Of a DNA stretch of 64,000 nt, positions 11,616 to 22,500 are shown in pieces. The notes under the pieces were generated by a model, which was given only the letters and a program-made list of their open reading frames with translations, did no database searches and was not told where the DNA came from. The DNA comes from Mytilus trossulus (lineage: Eukaryota > Mollusca > Bivalvia > Mytilida > Mytilidae). The DNA lies in NCBI RefSeq assembly GCF_036588685.1, contig NC_086374.1:88406059-88470058 (forward strand), given 5' to 3'. The position numbers were made by a program, and so were the translations under genes. The first letter of the stretch is position 1. Each line of letters starts with the position of its first letter.

Positions 11616-11819
11616 ATGTCCTCTTGGTATCTTCCGCCCCTTTTTCCTATGAACATGACGCGTGTTTCTGACATATACTATTTTAATCAAAATGTACAAA
11701 AGCTGAGAAACCAAATCAAAGATAATGAAACACACAAAATTAACCAGCAAAACGTTAGGACACAACTATATTTTTTCCATGACCTGGTTAAGGCACTTTC
11801 CGAAGAATATGGTGGCTAA
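11616..11819 (+). CDS. Short ORF of unknown nature, 67 aa
   Basis: An ATG opens 67 codons ending in TAA. The second half (KLRNQIKDNETHK..., LVKALSEEYGG) has a protein-like, helix-forming composition. There is no clear splice site or promoter and no recognised family. It lies inside a proposed intron and may be chance. Confidence 0.15.
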   Translation: MSSWYLPPLFPMNMTRVSDIYYFNQNVQKLRNQIKDNETHKINQQNVRTQLYFFHDLVKALSEEYGG

Positions 11820-12062
11820 AACTGGTTTCATATCCAGGTAAACGGAACTGAACTTGTAAAGGATTGTATGCATAAAAATGAAAAACATAGGACAACCATC
11901 CCCGTCTTACATGTATGTCATTCTTGCCTTAATTGTTAGGTTACAACCCTGCTATTTGTACAACAATGCATTGTTTAATATCTTAAATATCTATTTTTTT
12001 TTTTTTTCAGTCTGTAAGTACAAAGCAAATTTCAGATAAGTATATTTTGTATGTGAATGTAT

Positions 12063-12195
12063 GAAATAAAATAACAAAGATACTGAACTCAAAAGAAAAT
12101 TCAAAAAGTCCCTTATCAGATAACACAATCAAAAGCTCAAACACACCAAAGAAGGAAAGCAACTGTCATGTTTCTGAAATAGTAAAGACATTTCC
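12063..12195 (+). repeat. R3 copy
   Basis: Contains GATACTGAACTC and CAATCAAAAGCTCAAACACA; follows the micro-exon candidate at 12011. Confidence 0.55.
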
Positions 12196-13671
12196 TTTAT
12201 ATAAAGTGGTTGATTAATCCTAGTTTTATAATAAGTTAAACCTCTTATTTGTCTTTGTATGACAGTTGCATATAATTCCTTGTGAAAAAGAAGTGCGGTT
12301 TTCCTCGATTCTTTATTTTTATTAATAAAATCAAACGGATTATAAACGTGCTAACACCGAACATGTTCCGGTCATCTAGCTTGAAATATTACTAAAGTTT
12401 TCATTTATGGTAATCAAATGGAAAAAAAAACAACAGTGCTATTTTTCCTAACTTTGACTAAGCATCTTAATTTTAGGTATTATCTGATATCGTTTAAAAA
12501 ACACTGAATATACTATTTGTATCAAACATCCATAGGTATCGGTCGTCGAAACATGAGTAGTGGTTATGTTCATATATATTAGGATAAAAGACACTACTAG
12601 CACGTGTCAGAAATCATAAATTTTAAAATGGGTCATTTTGAATCAAAAATTAAATGAAATGTATACATGTAATACGAATGTCAACATTGTCATAGTTGAC
12701 CACATTGTGACAATATATATTGACCGACATATCTATTATTCTTGGTAATGGTGTTAGGAATTATTATGTCAGGGAACACCACTACCATACAGGACCTATA
12801 CAGAACAACACAAATCTTCAACAAACCTAATCTTTACGATCTGTATACATGCTTTTAAAGAATGCATATTTTTCATATTGGATTATATATGAATTCGTAG
12901 TATGTGTTCTTACATCTGTTGTTTTGTTTATTCCTCTTTTTCCTTTGATCAATGTGATGTACGTTTGTTTTCAACATATGTTCGTTTTAAATTCTGCATC
13001 TTCTTTCCTTTGTGTACAAGTATTACTGGACCCATGAAAAATTGTGCATATAATGTATAAAATGAATAGACATGTATGTATTTTATTACTTTAACGTGGC
13101 AATCTTAATTTTGGAACTGTTATACAAATAATGTATTTCATGTATTTTTCGATCTTTTTCAGCCCGTAAGTATCTAGAAATAGATAAGTATAAATCTAAA
13201 CTTAATGACAGTCTAATGATTACGAAAGCATATACTGGTTAGCTACTAAAAGCTTATCAAAACAAATAAACTATTTTAACATTGTGTGAAACGATGTAGA
13301 GAAATAAAATCCTAATGCCTAATCTACATGGAAAGCTTATTAAATTTTAAGAGACATATTAATGGAAAATACAGAAAACCTTTGTCTGGCAATACAAACA
13401 TACATATACCATAGTGCGACCCGATAACCAATTTAATAAAATCTTTTTGAAATCGAGTAAAAAATGCTCTAACGTTTAGGTCCACATATGCTTTTCATTG
13501 CAGCTGTTCTATAGGGACATAATCTGTTGCCATCACTTGATGTCCGTTGTCTTGATCAAGTTTTACAAAAATTTCAAACACAAAATAATCGAATGATACT
13601 TAGGGTATCTAATATAAAGTTTATGCCAAGCGACCAACTTGGCCGGCATAGCCACAAATAAAACAAAGGTA

Positions 13672-13770
13672 AAAAGTAAAATCACATAAATGCTGAACTC
13701 CGAGGAAAACATAAAACGGAAAGTTCCTAATCAAATGGTAAATTGAATTCATTGTCTAGCATCGTAAAAA
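13672..13770 (+). repeat. R3 copy, partial
   Basis: Contains AGTAAAATCACATAAATGCT and GAACTCCGAGGAAAAC. Confidence 0.6.
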
Positions 13771-14349
13771 CCTTAATAGATATATACATGCTGATGAGAC
13801 TAAAATGCTTTAAGTATTAAGATCTATCTCCTTATTGCGCCAAAAATCATCTTGAGTTATTGTTAAAAAAAAGAGAATAATTTTCTAACTTTTGCCTATA
13901 TTGTCTGAAAACTAGAATTGATAGGTAATATCTGTGAATAGCAAAAATTATCAGAAATACACGATGTAAAAACATACATAATAACAAAAAACAATTGAAC
14001 AATGTCTTGTGGTAGTAACTGCCATTGAAAGCAATTTTCACTAACATTGTAGTTTTTTATTTTAAAATTGAAAACTATTAAAACAGGTAGGTTGAAACTA
14101 GAAATAATAAAAATGATCAGCATAAAAAAAAAACCTACAAAAAGTTTATGTGGATAAATCCATTTAATGACTTCTTTTAAAATTGATAAAAAAAATATCA
14201 ACTATTTTACTATTGTGTCTTGATTAATACATTATCCTTCTGACTTTTACATTTTTCAGGATGTAAGTAACAAGACAGAATATATAAGTATAGATAAGTA
14301 AATTAAAAAACGAAAAAATTATGGCATTACAGAACATTATAGTTAATTA

Positions 14350-14480
14350 AAAAATGTAAAGCACAGAAATACAGAACTCCGTGGAAAACTCAAACACATC
14401 AAACGAATGGACCAAAACTATCATATACCTGACCTGATACAGGCATGTTCTTATAAAATAGATTTCAAACAATAGACTTT
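14350..14480 (+). repeat. R3 copy
   Basis: Contains ACAGAACTCCGTGGAAAAC and CCTGACCTGATACAGGCATG. Confidence 0.65.
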
Positions 14481-14957
14481 TGAAAAGGTTACCCTCTAGT
14501 AGCTAAAGTCTACCAGGCAGCAAAGTACTAAACTATAAATAGAAATCATTAAAAAAATGCAAGACAAATCTATTTTGGTTTGTTATCACGATGAAGCTTT
14601 ATCAGGTAAATAACATATTGTTTTTGTTATGGAATCGACCCTGACAACTTCAGTGAACAATAACAAGTTAAGTAAACAAGAATAATTCATAGGGCGCTAT
14701 AAACAACCATAGTTAGAGAAATACAATTAACGCAATCACCCGAAACAAATGGAGGAAAATAGACCATGCATTGCACACTAAGCGACAGATTTATAAAACA
14801 AGTTTGAAGTGGAAGAGCAATTTTTCTGTAAGGTTTTGCCACATACAGCTAAGGTAATGTTTTTATGGCGTAATACTTCCGTAGTATTTAAAAAATTAAA
14901 AAAAAGGAATTGACTTATAATTATGACCAATTATTTCATTTCGAGTTGATTTTGCAG

Positions 14958-14975
14958 ATGTAAGCGTTGCTGGCA
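14958..14975 (+). CDS. Candidate 18-nt exon of the TRIM-like gene
   Basis: An acceptor (ttgattttgcag) precedes it and GTAAGT follows it at 14976. A nearer donor (GTAAGC at 14960) would leave only 2 nt. Phase 0 hits TAA; phases 1 and 2 are open. In phase 2 it contributes two cysteines (CKRCW), which with the CRC of the 7690 exon would make a small Cys-rich C-terminal tail. Confidence 0.33.
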
Positions 14976-15010
14976 GTAAGTATTCTTGATTATCTTTTAT
15001 CTACAAATAT

Positions 15011-15250
15011 AAAAAAAAATGATGGTATGATTGCCAATCATGCACGTCTCCCCAAGAGACCAAATGACACAGAAATTAACAACTGTAGGTTACCGTACAG
15101 CCTTCAACAAATCCAATACCACATAGTCAGCTATAAAAGGCCATGAAATGACAATGTAAAACGATTCAAACGAGAAAACGTACGGCCTAATTTATGTACA
15201 AAAAAACAAACCAACACAAATATGTAACGCATAAACAAACGACAACAGAG
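15011..15250 (+). repeat. R1 copy between the last two candidate TRIM-gene exons
   Basis: Contains GATGGTATGATTGCCAATCA and TAGTCAGCTATAAAAGGCC. Confidence 0.75.
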
Positions 15251-15594
15251 TATATATTTCAGCATGAGTTCGTACAACAATAAACGAAAAATAGGTATTT
15301 CAGCATGTATTCGGTAAAAATATTTATTTGAGATTGGTATCAAATGGAAATGATTAAGTAAGTGAGTTTTACAGACCGTCCGGACAATGCATACTAACAT
15401 ACTAAAACATTCACTTATAATACAATTATTTATTTTACAAGGAGAATTATTAGAATAAATACACCTTCATCATGTACATTCATTCATATTTGTATTTTTT
15501 TTAATTCGTATGCCATATTCATTTGCTTGCAAGTATTTGTTATGGTATAACTATATCGTCATGATACATGTATAAGACTTTTTTCTGATTTTAG

Positions 15595-15738
15595 ACACGA
15601 ATGGAAACATATCAAAGACGTTTGAACCTACTGACTTGTACATGTTGAAGTATTTCTATGTAAAATATGTATTAATTGGATATGAACACTTTTATAGTTT
15701 GAAAATAGATAACACTGTAAATATTACTTGTCAATAAA
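15595..15738 (+). CDS. Candidate terminal exon of the TRIM-like gene, with polyadenylation signal
   Basis: The acceptor is ttttttctgattttag. In phase 2 the frame ends at TGA 15623-15625 after HEWKHIKDV. In phase 1 it stays open for 47 codons to a TAA at about 15736. AATAAA lies at 15733-15738, so transcription could end near 15755 either way. With the GC donor and all micro-exons except 8521 and 9138, the phase-2 model codes for about 310 residues. The joining is inference; RNA data would settle it. Confidence 0.33.
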
Positions 15739-15869
15739 AATATAAGATTATAAAAATTGTTCGACACTATTCTAAAATATCATGTTATACTTTAATGCGT
15801 GGTGTACATGATGTAGATAGTTGAATTAGGGATAAAACTCACTTAGCTGTATTAGGCAAAACATTTAGA

Positions 15870-16021
15870 ATTTTGTTTTCCCCAATGCTCTTCAACTTCG
15901 TACTTTATTTGGCCTTTTAACTTTTTTGGATTCGAGCGTCACTGATGCGTCTTGTCATGTGTAGACGAAACGAGCATCTGGCGTATATTTATAAGCTATT
16001 CCTGGTATCTATGATGAGTTT
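15870..16021 (+). repeat. R2 copy
   Basis: Contains AATGCTCTTCAACTTCGTAC and CTGGTATCTATGATGAGTTT; lies just past the polyadenylation signal at 15733. Confidence 0.75.
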
Positions 16022-16611
16022 ATTTATTCACGAGTCGTTGCATGGTCACGCGATGTATCGATCAACTTTTTTCAAGGAAATTATACGCACAAGAATATAA
16101 AATCGTCGGACAGCTTATTTAAAAAAAAACCTTGTTCTATGCCAATACTGTATTATATTTGAAGTAATTTAAAAAAGAATCCGTATGTATCAAGTAAAGT
16201 TAGAACTGGACAGTTTGAGGAGAATTCTGTTACTTTTCACAGAATGACGACATAAGGACAGCTTTGTGGACAATAATCAGTAATTTGACAATATAAGTTC
16301 GGAAGTTGCTAAACATTTATTATTTATAAGATCATATCTTAAACTTAAAAAAGTACACACGCACAGTGTTATGAAATAGAAGGCCAGAATTGGTAAGACC
16401 TGAAAAGATTTTCAAAGGTCACCAGATTTGTCAAAGCTTAAAAAGATTTACCATTTACAAACAAAAAATATATTTATATTAATAATAATATGATTTTTTT
16501 TAATGAAATCAGCGGGCTGTCCTTGCTGTTCTGAAGTTTTTAAGAAAAGGAAATAGTCTGACTTCCACTTTTCGGAATTACGGACTAGGTTTAGATTCAT
16601 TATCTATTAAA
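16022..16611. other. Noncoding spacer
   Basis: AT-rich; I see nothing in it. Confidence 0.6.
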
Positions 16612-16800
16612 AAAAAAGTAAAATGCAAAATTACTGAGTCTAGAGGAGAATCCAATAGGAAAGTCCATAATCACATAGCAAATGACAAAACACATAAAAA
16701 ACGAATGGACAAGAACCGTTATATGCCTGACTTGGTACAGGCATTTTCAAATGTAGAAAATGGTGGATTCAACCAGGGTTTAAAGCGCTAAATCTCTCAC
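16612..16800 (+). repeat. R3 copy, long form
   Basis: Contains CTGACTTGGTACAGGCATTT and a following GGTGGATTCAACCAGGGTTT end, shared with 59352-59545. Confidence 0.75.
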
Positions 16801-17520
16801 TTTGATGACAGTCTCATCAAATTCAATAGATGTCTTCTGTCATATATAAATGCATTTGTTATTAAGATTATTATGTGTTGATTACAGATCCTTGATCATA
16901 GTTTCGGTAAACATTATTTGCAAAGTTTTGACAATTTCAAGACAATTAACAATCAAAGTACTAAAGAACTGAAAATCGGATGACCACAAGTTCTTGTGGA
17001 TGGTCAAAACCACTTGTATCAGAAAAAACGTCACAGATCTCTTTACATATGACTAAGGTAAAGGCGACAGCAAATTTGATTTATAGATCTTTGGATTTTT
17101 CCGCTCCTGTTTTTTTCGAAATCAAGTTTTCAACAACAAAAAAATACTACCGCTTCCGAATTTTTTTGGTATTCATGCCGCTCCAAAATTAGTCTTGCCG
17201 TGATTTTTTTTCTCACTGACGCTTTTTTTTATATAATATAATCAAAGCTGGGTTCAAACGCACGTGTGATCAATCAATAAAAAAGTGAAAGGAAATATAA
17301 AAATCAAAATGTCAAGCCATCAGTTGTTGTGGTTTCGGCTCAATGCCGAGGAAAGGCGTTCATTAAACAAACATCTGTCCGTTGTTTGTCATCATTTACA
17401 CATCTTTAATTAAGCCAAAAGGGTAAAGTCTGTCAATATTTCGTTTGATGCTCCGTTGGTATGATATGATATCAAACACATACAAATTCGTCAACATTCG
17501 TCTGCTTCACCTCTCATAGT

Positions 17521-17602
17521 TACTCTGACGTCCAACGGCTGTTTTGCCAGACAAGCTTGGGCTGAGGCTTGTCTGGAAAAACAGCCGTTCGGCGTCAGAG
17601 TA
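17521..17602. repeat. 36-bp-arm palindrome with about 10-nt loop
   Basis: The arms TACTCTGACG...AGACAAGC and GCTTGTCTGG...CGTCAGAGTA pair with about three mismatches. GC-rich against its flanks. Confidence 0.88.
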
Positions 17603-17800
17603 ATTTCGAACTTCACCTATCAATGTTTGCACTGACTGACATGGTTATTTCTGTGTTGGTAGAGTTAAACTGTAAATTTATGAATTTTGAAATAGATAGA
17701 ACACCCTTAAATCCAAGCAATAATTTAATTGAATCACCAACAGGTCCTCCCTAAAAAAAATTGTTAATGAAAAACAATAGAACTTCCTTAAAAACCTAAA

Positions 17801-17890
17801 GCAAAATCGTGTGAACAGGACAAGGAGAAATTGATAGGACCAGAGAAACTGTTGTATGACCTCATTGACCTGGCTGGTACTATAGAGTAA
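17801..17890 (+). pseudogene. Possible coding relic, 29 codons
   Basis: The + frame from 17801 to TAA 17888 reads with a coding-like composition (EKLIGPEKLLYDLIDLAGTI). An in-frame stop lies a few codons upstream and no strong acceptor is seen. An AATAAA follows at about 17933. It may be a gene fragment or terminal-exon relic. I do not recognise the source protein. Confidence 0.2.
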
Positions 17891-18100
17891 AGGTGGTCTT
17901 CAGAAACTTTAGAATCAGGGACAATTGTGCACAATAAACTTAAAAATGTTTGGTGGTATATTGACCACATCCATAAAAGACTGCAATTTACTATGAAATA
18001 TGTCAAAATCCTCAAAATTTATTCATTCCTAGAGTGCATTTGATGAGAACACATATCCTTCTGTTTGTCTTTCAGTTTTCAAGCACAGTTCTTAATATAA

Positions 18101-18206
18101 CAATAAGGAGATGTAGTTAATTGCCAATAAGACAACTATCCACCAACATTCAAAAGAAGTAGATGTAAGCAATTATAGGCAACCAAAAATTCTTCAACCA
18201 TGAGAA
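18101..18206 (+). repeat. R1 fragment
   Basis: Contains GAGATGTAGTTAATTGCCAA and AAGACAACTATCCACC. Confidence 0.5.
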
Positions 18207-18209
18207 AAT

Positions 18210-19550
18210 CACATGTTTTGTTAGGACCTTTCCAGAATTAATTGTAGAGGGGGCAAAAGGCACCTGTATTAAAATTTAATGGGTGGTGGGTATTTAAGAA
18301 AGATTGCTTGAACATTTAAATGAAATATCCAATTTAAAATGTATGCATGGTCAATGATGGTGGGGTCAAATAAAAAGTGCCTTCCTTCCCTCCCCCATTC
18401 ATTTATTTATGGAACAGCCCTTGGTGGAATTTAATTGAACCTTAAGCATTGTCAAAAAAGGCTGTTCATTAAAATGTTTCAAACTGAAAGTATCAGTTTA
18501 TGAATTGTTATGTGATTTGCATGCTATTTACATGTGTGAAGGTCATTGGTATTGCAATTTCTAATTCACGTATAAGAGTTTTTTTCAAATATTTTCTTTT
18601 GCAAGGTGAAAGAGTCTACAGTTGTTTGCTTAGAGTCAGAATAATGTATTCAAATGGGATAAAAGGCCTTATGCATCAAAACATCAGTGCTTTTCCTTCT
18701 TATTCTGTTTGATAAAACTGGCATGTAACACTTTAAAAAAAGTCATCGCTCGCTCCTCTTGCAGACCACTCGCCTGTCAAAACCACATTTTCAAGAAAAC
18801 TACAAAACATTTTCATATTTTTAATTCATGTTGTAAACAATTTATCAGTATTCACCGAAGCGATGTGTTTTTATCAAACGATAAGGAATGTTATTCTGCA
18901 CTCGTTTATGTGCGCGTATTTATCATGTTTATAGATCGGTTACCAACCCAAAACTTATTTACTTAATGGAAATCTAGGCGATAGCAATACATCGGAATGA
19001 CCTCAATGTCACCGCGATGTAAAATGGATTGACATATTGTACCGACACTTGTCCCATTGTGTGAAGACCTTTGTGTTGACTTTGAATGTCTTATAAGTGT
19101 CTGATTATTGAATCCTTGACATGCTTTGTCTAAATAAAAAGCGTTCATGGTCATGTCCTATATAGATACTTACCTTATTAATTTTATTTTCTCCATAGAC
19201 TGTTCATTTAACAGATTAAAATAACATTTAAATAAATGACAGTTTTTTTCAGCGGAAAATAATATGTAATGGACCCTGCACAACATTTGGAATTAAAAAT
19301 ATGAATTAAAGGCGACGTGATTTACTATTAATTAAGCCAGCAGAACCCAAAACACATATTAAAGACGTTTAGAAAATATGGTATTAAAACATGCAGTCGA
19401 ATAAACAAAAACACTCTTTATTTCTGTCAATATCCAGTTAATGACGATAAGAAGCTATATTGGAACAAATACTTTGAGGCCAAGGTTTATCAAAATCACG
19501 ACTTTGTTGTAGTTATTTGGACTACTTTTCACAGTTAAGTCCCCTTACTG
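18210..19550. other. Noncoding spacer before the ShK gene
   Basis: Short open frames at 18500-18966 lack coding character. I see nothing else. Confidence 0.5.
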
Positions 19551-19553
19551 TTT

Positions 19554-19599
19554 ATGATGGCTGTCCTAATTGCCTTTTGTCTTTCCATAGCTTTTCTTG
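19554..19599 (+). CDS. ShK gene exon 1: signal peptide
   Basis: Two adjacent ATGs (19554 and 19557) are present; the second has A at -3 and G at +4. The exon encodes a hydrophobic leader (AVLIAFCLSIAFL) and ends at a strong donor (GGTAAGT) in phase 1, the phase needed by the exon at 27768. Linkage across the 8-kb intron rests on this phase match and the absence of another leader nearby. Confidence 0.55.
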
Positions 19600-22500
19600 G
19601 TAAGTATTTTCCATAAAGTCTTTAATTAGCGGCTTATGTAAGAATGTAGAATGACATGGTACCTATATCAGCAGATCAACACATATTAATTTCGGTGTTG
19701 GTAATCATTTCAGGATACAATATGATATATAATTGTCTTTCGTGTCCTTGTGAATAAGCTATTTTTCATTGTATACTTTAACTCAACTAATTAAGATACA
19801 AATGATATAATGGGGCGAGTTAATTTTACAAAAAAAGTAAATCTAACACTGTCGCATTTTAGACTGCCCTTTTGATGCAAATAAGTTGATAAGTTTATGT
19901 TCTACATCCACCCTAGTGTTTTTTTATGATTTTTATCCACAAAATAATAGACCACTTTGAATTCGAGTTTGTCAGTCACCAGAGATAACTCGTGAAATAT
20001 GCACGCCCTTATGACGTCATTTTCTAGATAGAGGGGATCGCTTGTATCCTTGCACAATAAACATTCATCAAGCGTCTTAGTTATCGTCATTGTGCAGGAT
20101 AAACTAGAACTAATATTTGTTCTGTAGGTACTTAATCACAATTCTCTTATGACAGCCGTGCTGAAAGACAATAATTATTATGAGAATTCAATTTGCCGAA
20201 TGATTCGTGTAATATAGCTTTATAGCTTTCCAACCACTCGCTCAACATTGGAACAGAAGTGACGACGCCTCTAAACGCACGAATGATGTTCACTAAAACC
20301 AAAGTTTTGGATTGAAATGCATCGAACTCGAAAGTTGTCTATTTGTTTTGATGACAAAAGCGAAGTTGAACTTGTTAAAATATTTACAATTTGTTAAAGC
20401 AAGGTTGGCATAAACTCGCCATAGACTGTAGGGAATTTTACGTAAGACAGGCGTATATAAATCACTCACAAAGAAAAATGTTTTAGACATTTTTCAAAAA
20501 ATTTTAATAAGAAAAGACGTAACAAGTTAAAAATAACTTGCAACATGTGCAATACATAATTTTGAAGATAGTATTTCTATTGCAATAGATAAGTTGATCA
20601 GATATATGAAGATATAATTACAATAATACAAATGTATCAGTTCGCTATTTTCAACATTATTATTAATCAAAACTCTTAACACTATTTATATGCTGTGATG
20701 AAAATAAGGATTGCAAAAGCCTGGATTCTCATAAAAAAAACACAATCGAAAAAACTGTTATCAAGTTTTGGACCTTGATATTATAATGTTTCATGGTAAT
20801 TTTAAATCTAAAATATGTGAAAAAAAGTGATGGCTTTTTGTATCGTTAATTTGTTTTTGAGGCGATAATTGCTTGGCTCCTTGGGAGGAAGTATCTATAG
20901 GTTAAAGGCATTATTTTTCTTTCAAATTCAGGTATTTAATATGTGGAATAAATGTGTTACACATTTTACAAAATGTCATAAAAAATTTAAAGGCATTTTA
21001 CAAAATGCATATAAATTATAATATAGAATGAAATGAGGACAGAAACTGAGTCATTGAAAAAATTGAACAGAGCAGTTGACACGGCGCAAAACTGGAGAAG
21101 GGCTCGGTTGAACATCGTCCTTCCCCAGTTTCTCAGCCTCATACAAAAAGTTGATATTTTCCTGACATTGACCTTATGTTGTATATCAGTAGCACACAGC
21201 TTTTGCGTGATGCTTTATCACTTATATATTTATGATACGAACATATTTTATAGGAGTAAAACTACGAGAGAGGGGTCTGCATACCTATTATAGTTTGTTT
21301 GACTTAATCTTTAGTTGTCCATATTGCGAACAAAAAGTAAACTCACAAAAGTACTGAACTCCGTGGAAAATTTAAAAGCGATTTTTTTGACTGTTTTTAT
21401 CCGTTTTCCTTTTTTTGTACTAAGGCATTTTCAATTAAAAAAGAAAATGTGGTTAGATTGCCAATGTGACAACTCTGTTCACAAGACCAACGAAACACAA
21501 AAATTAAAAACTATATGTCTCCGTCTGCCCTTTAACAATGAACAATACCCGTACCGCATAGTCAGCTGTAAAAGGCCCCGGAATGACAAATTCATTTTTT
21601 TTATTTATGCATTTCGAAAAACTAAGGATGTTCTTGTCCCAGGAATAGATTATCGTAGCCGTATTTGGCACAACTTTTTAAAATTTTGGATCCTCAATGC
21701 TCTTCAACTTTATACTTGTTTGGCTTTATTACTAATTTGATCTGAGCGTCACTGATGAGTCTTGTATAGACGAAACGCGCGTCTGGCGTACTAAATCATA
21801 ATTCTGGTACCTTTGATAACTATTTAATATTCCTTTCGCGTTTTCTGCTTTTTATCATCTTTCAAAAGTGCGCAAATAGTTTTTATTTTCATGATACTAA
21901 GCTTTATATTTCATCAAATGCAATGGTTTATTAGAAACGACTGCTACTAATTTGTCATTATTTTTTGGCATATTCAATATGTTGTGTCCTCTTATATTTG
22001 ATGCATTTCCCTCAGTTTTTAGGTTGTTACCCGGATTTTTTTTTTCATTCGACTTATGAATAACGAACAGCGGTATACTCCTATATTGCCTTTATTTGTG
22101 TTACAAATGGTCTTACCAGTAGCTATTCAACTACATGAAGAAAAACCCTTTAGCTCAATATACTCAAAAGCATGTTTTTTGAATGGATAACGAATACTAT
22201 GATTTCAAACGAAAAAAAACATTTAGAAGATATCTGTATTGTACTTTAAGCTTGACCTCCATAAAACATAGATTTTAATGTCACAAACTGACTTTACCTA
22301 GCGACGCATAGCGGAGCTAGGTTAACTGATATTTCCGATAATAAAATCTGTTTTACGAAGAAGAAGCTTAAAATACGATACTGTCATCTCCATTCTAATG
22401 TTACATATAAAAATAGAATCCATTAAATAGAGGTTTTGGCTTTAAAATGCCATACATGAAAAAAGTCCGTGAAACTGTTCTATTATAATTTTGAAATACT

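Larger units (their letters stand above)
10603..14262 (+). other. Series of four 3-nt micro-exon candidates
   Basis: At four places a pyrimidine tract ending in CAG is followed by exactly three bases and then GTAAGT(A): TGA at 10603-10605, TCT at 12011-12013, CCC at 13163-13165 and GAT at 14260-14262. The spacing between sites is about 1.1-1.4 kb. The bases after each donor also resemble one another (GTAAGTAxCAAGxxA, then AGATAAGTAT-like), so the sites look like copies of one ancestral site. Each would add one codon without changing phase. They could be true micro-exons, stepping-stone splice sites inside a long intron, or non-functional duplicates. Confidence 0.4.

Noticed and set aside
13896-14201. 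101-codon minus-strand hydrophobic frame
   Set aside because: AT-rich intronic DNA readily gives Phe/Ile/Leu-rich frames; no coding features.
21315-21740. 141-codon open frame
   Set aside because: It is made of R3, R1 and R2 repeat fragments in sequence; the same repeats elsewhere are full of stops.
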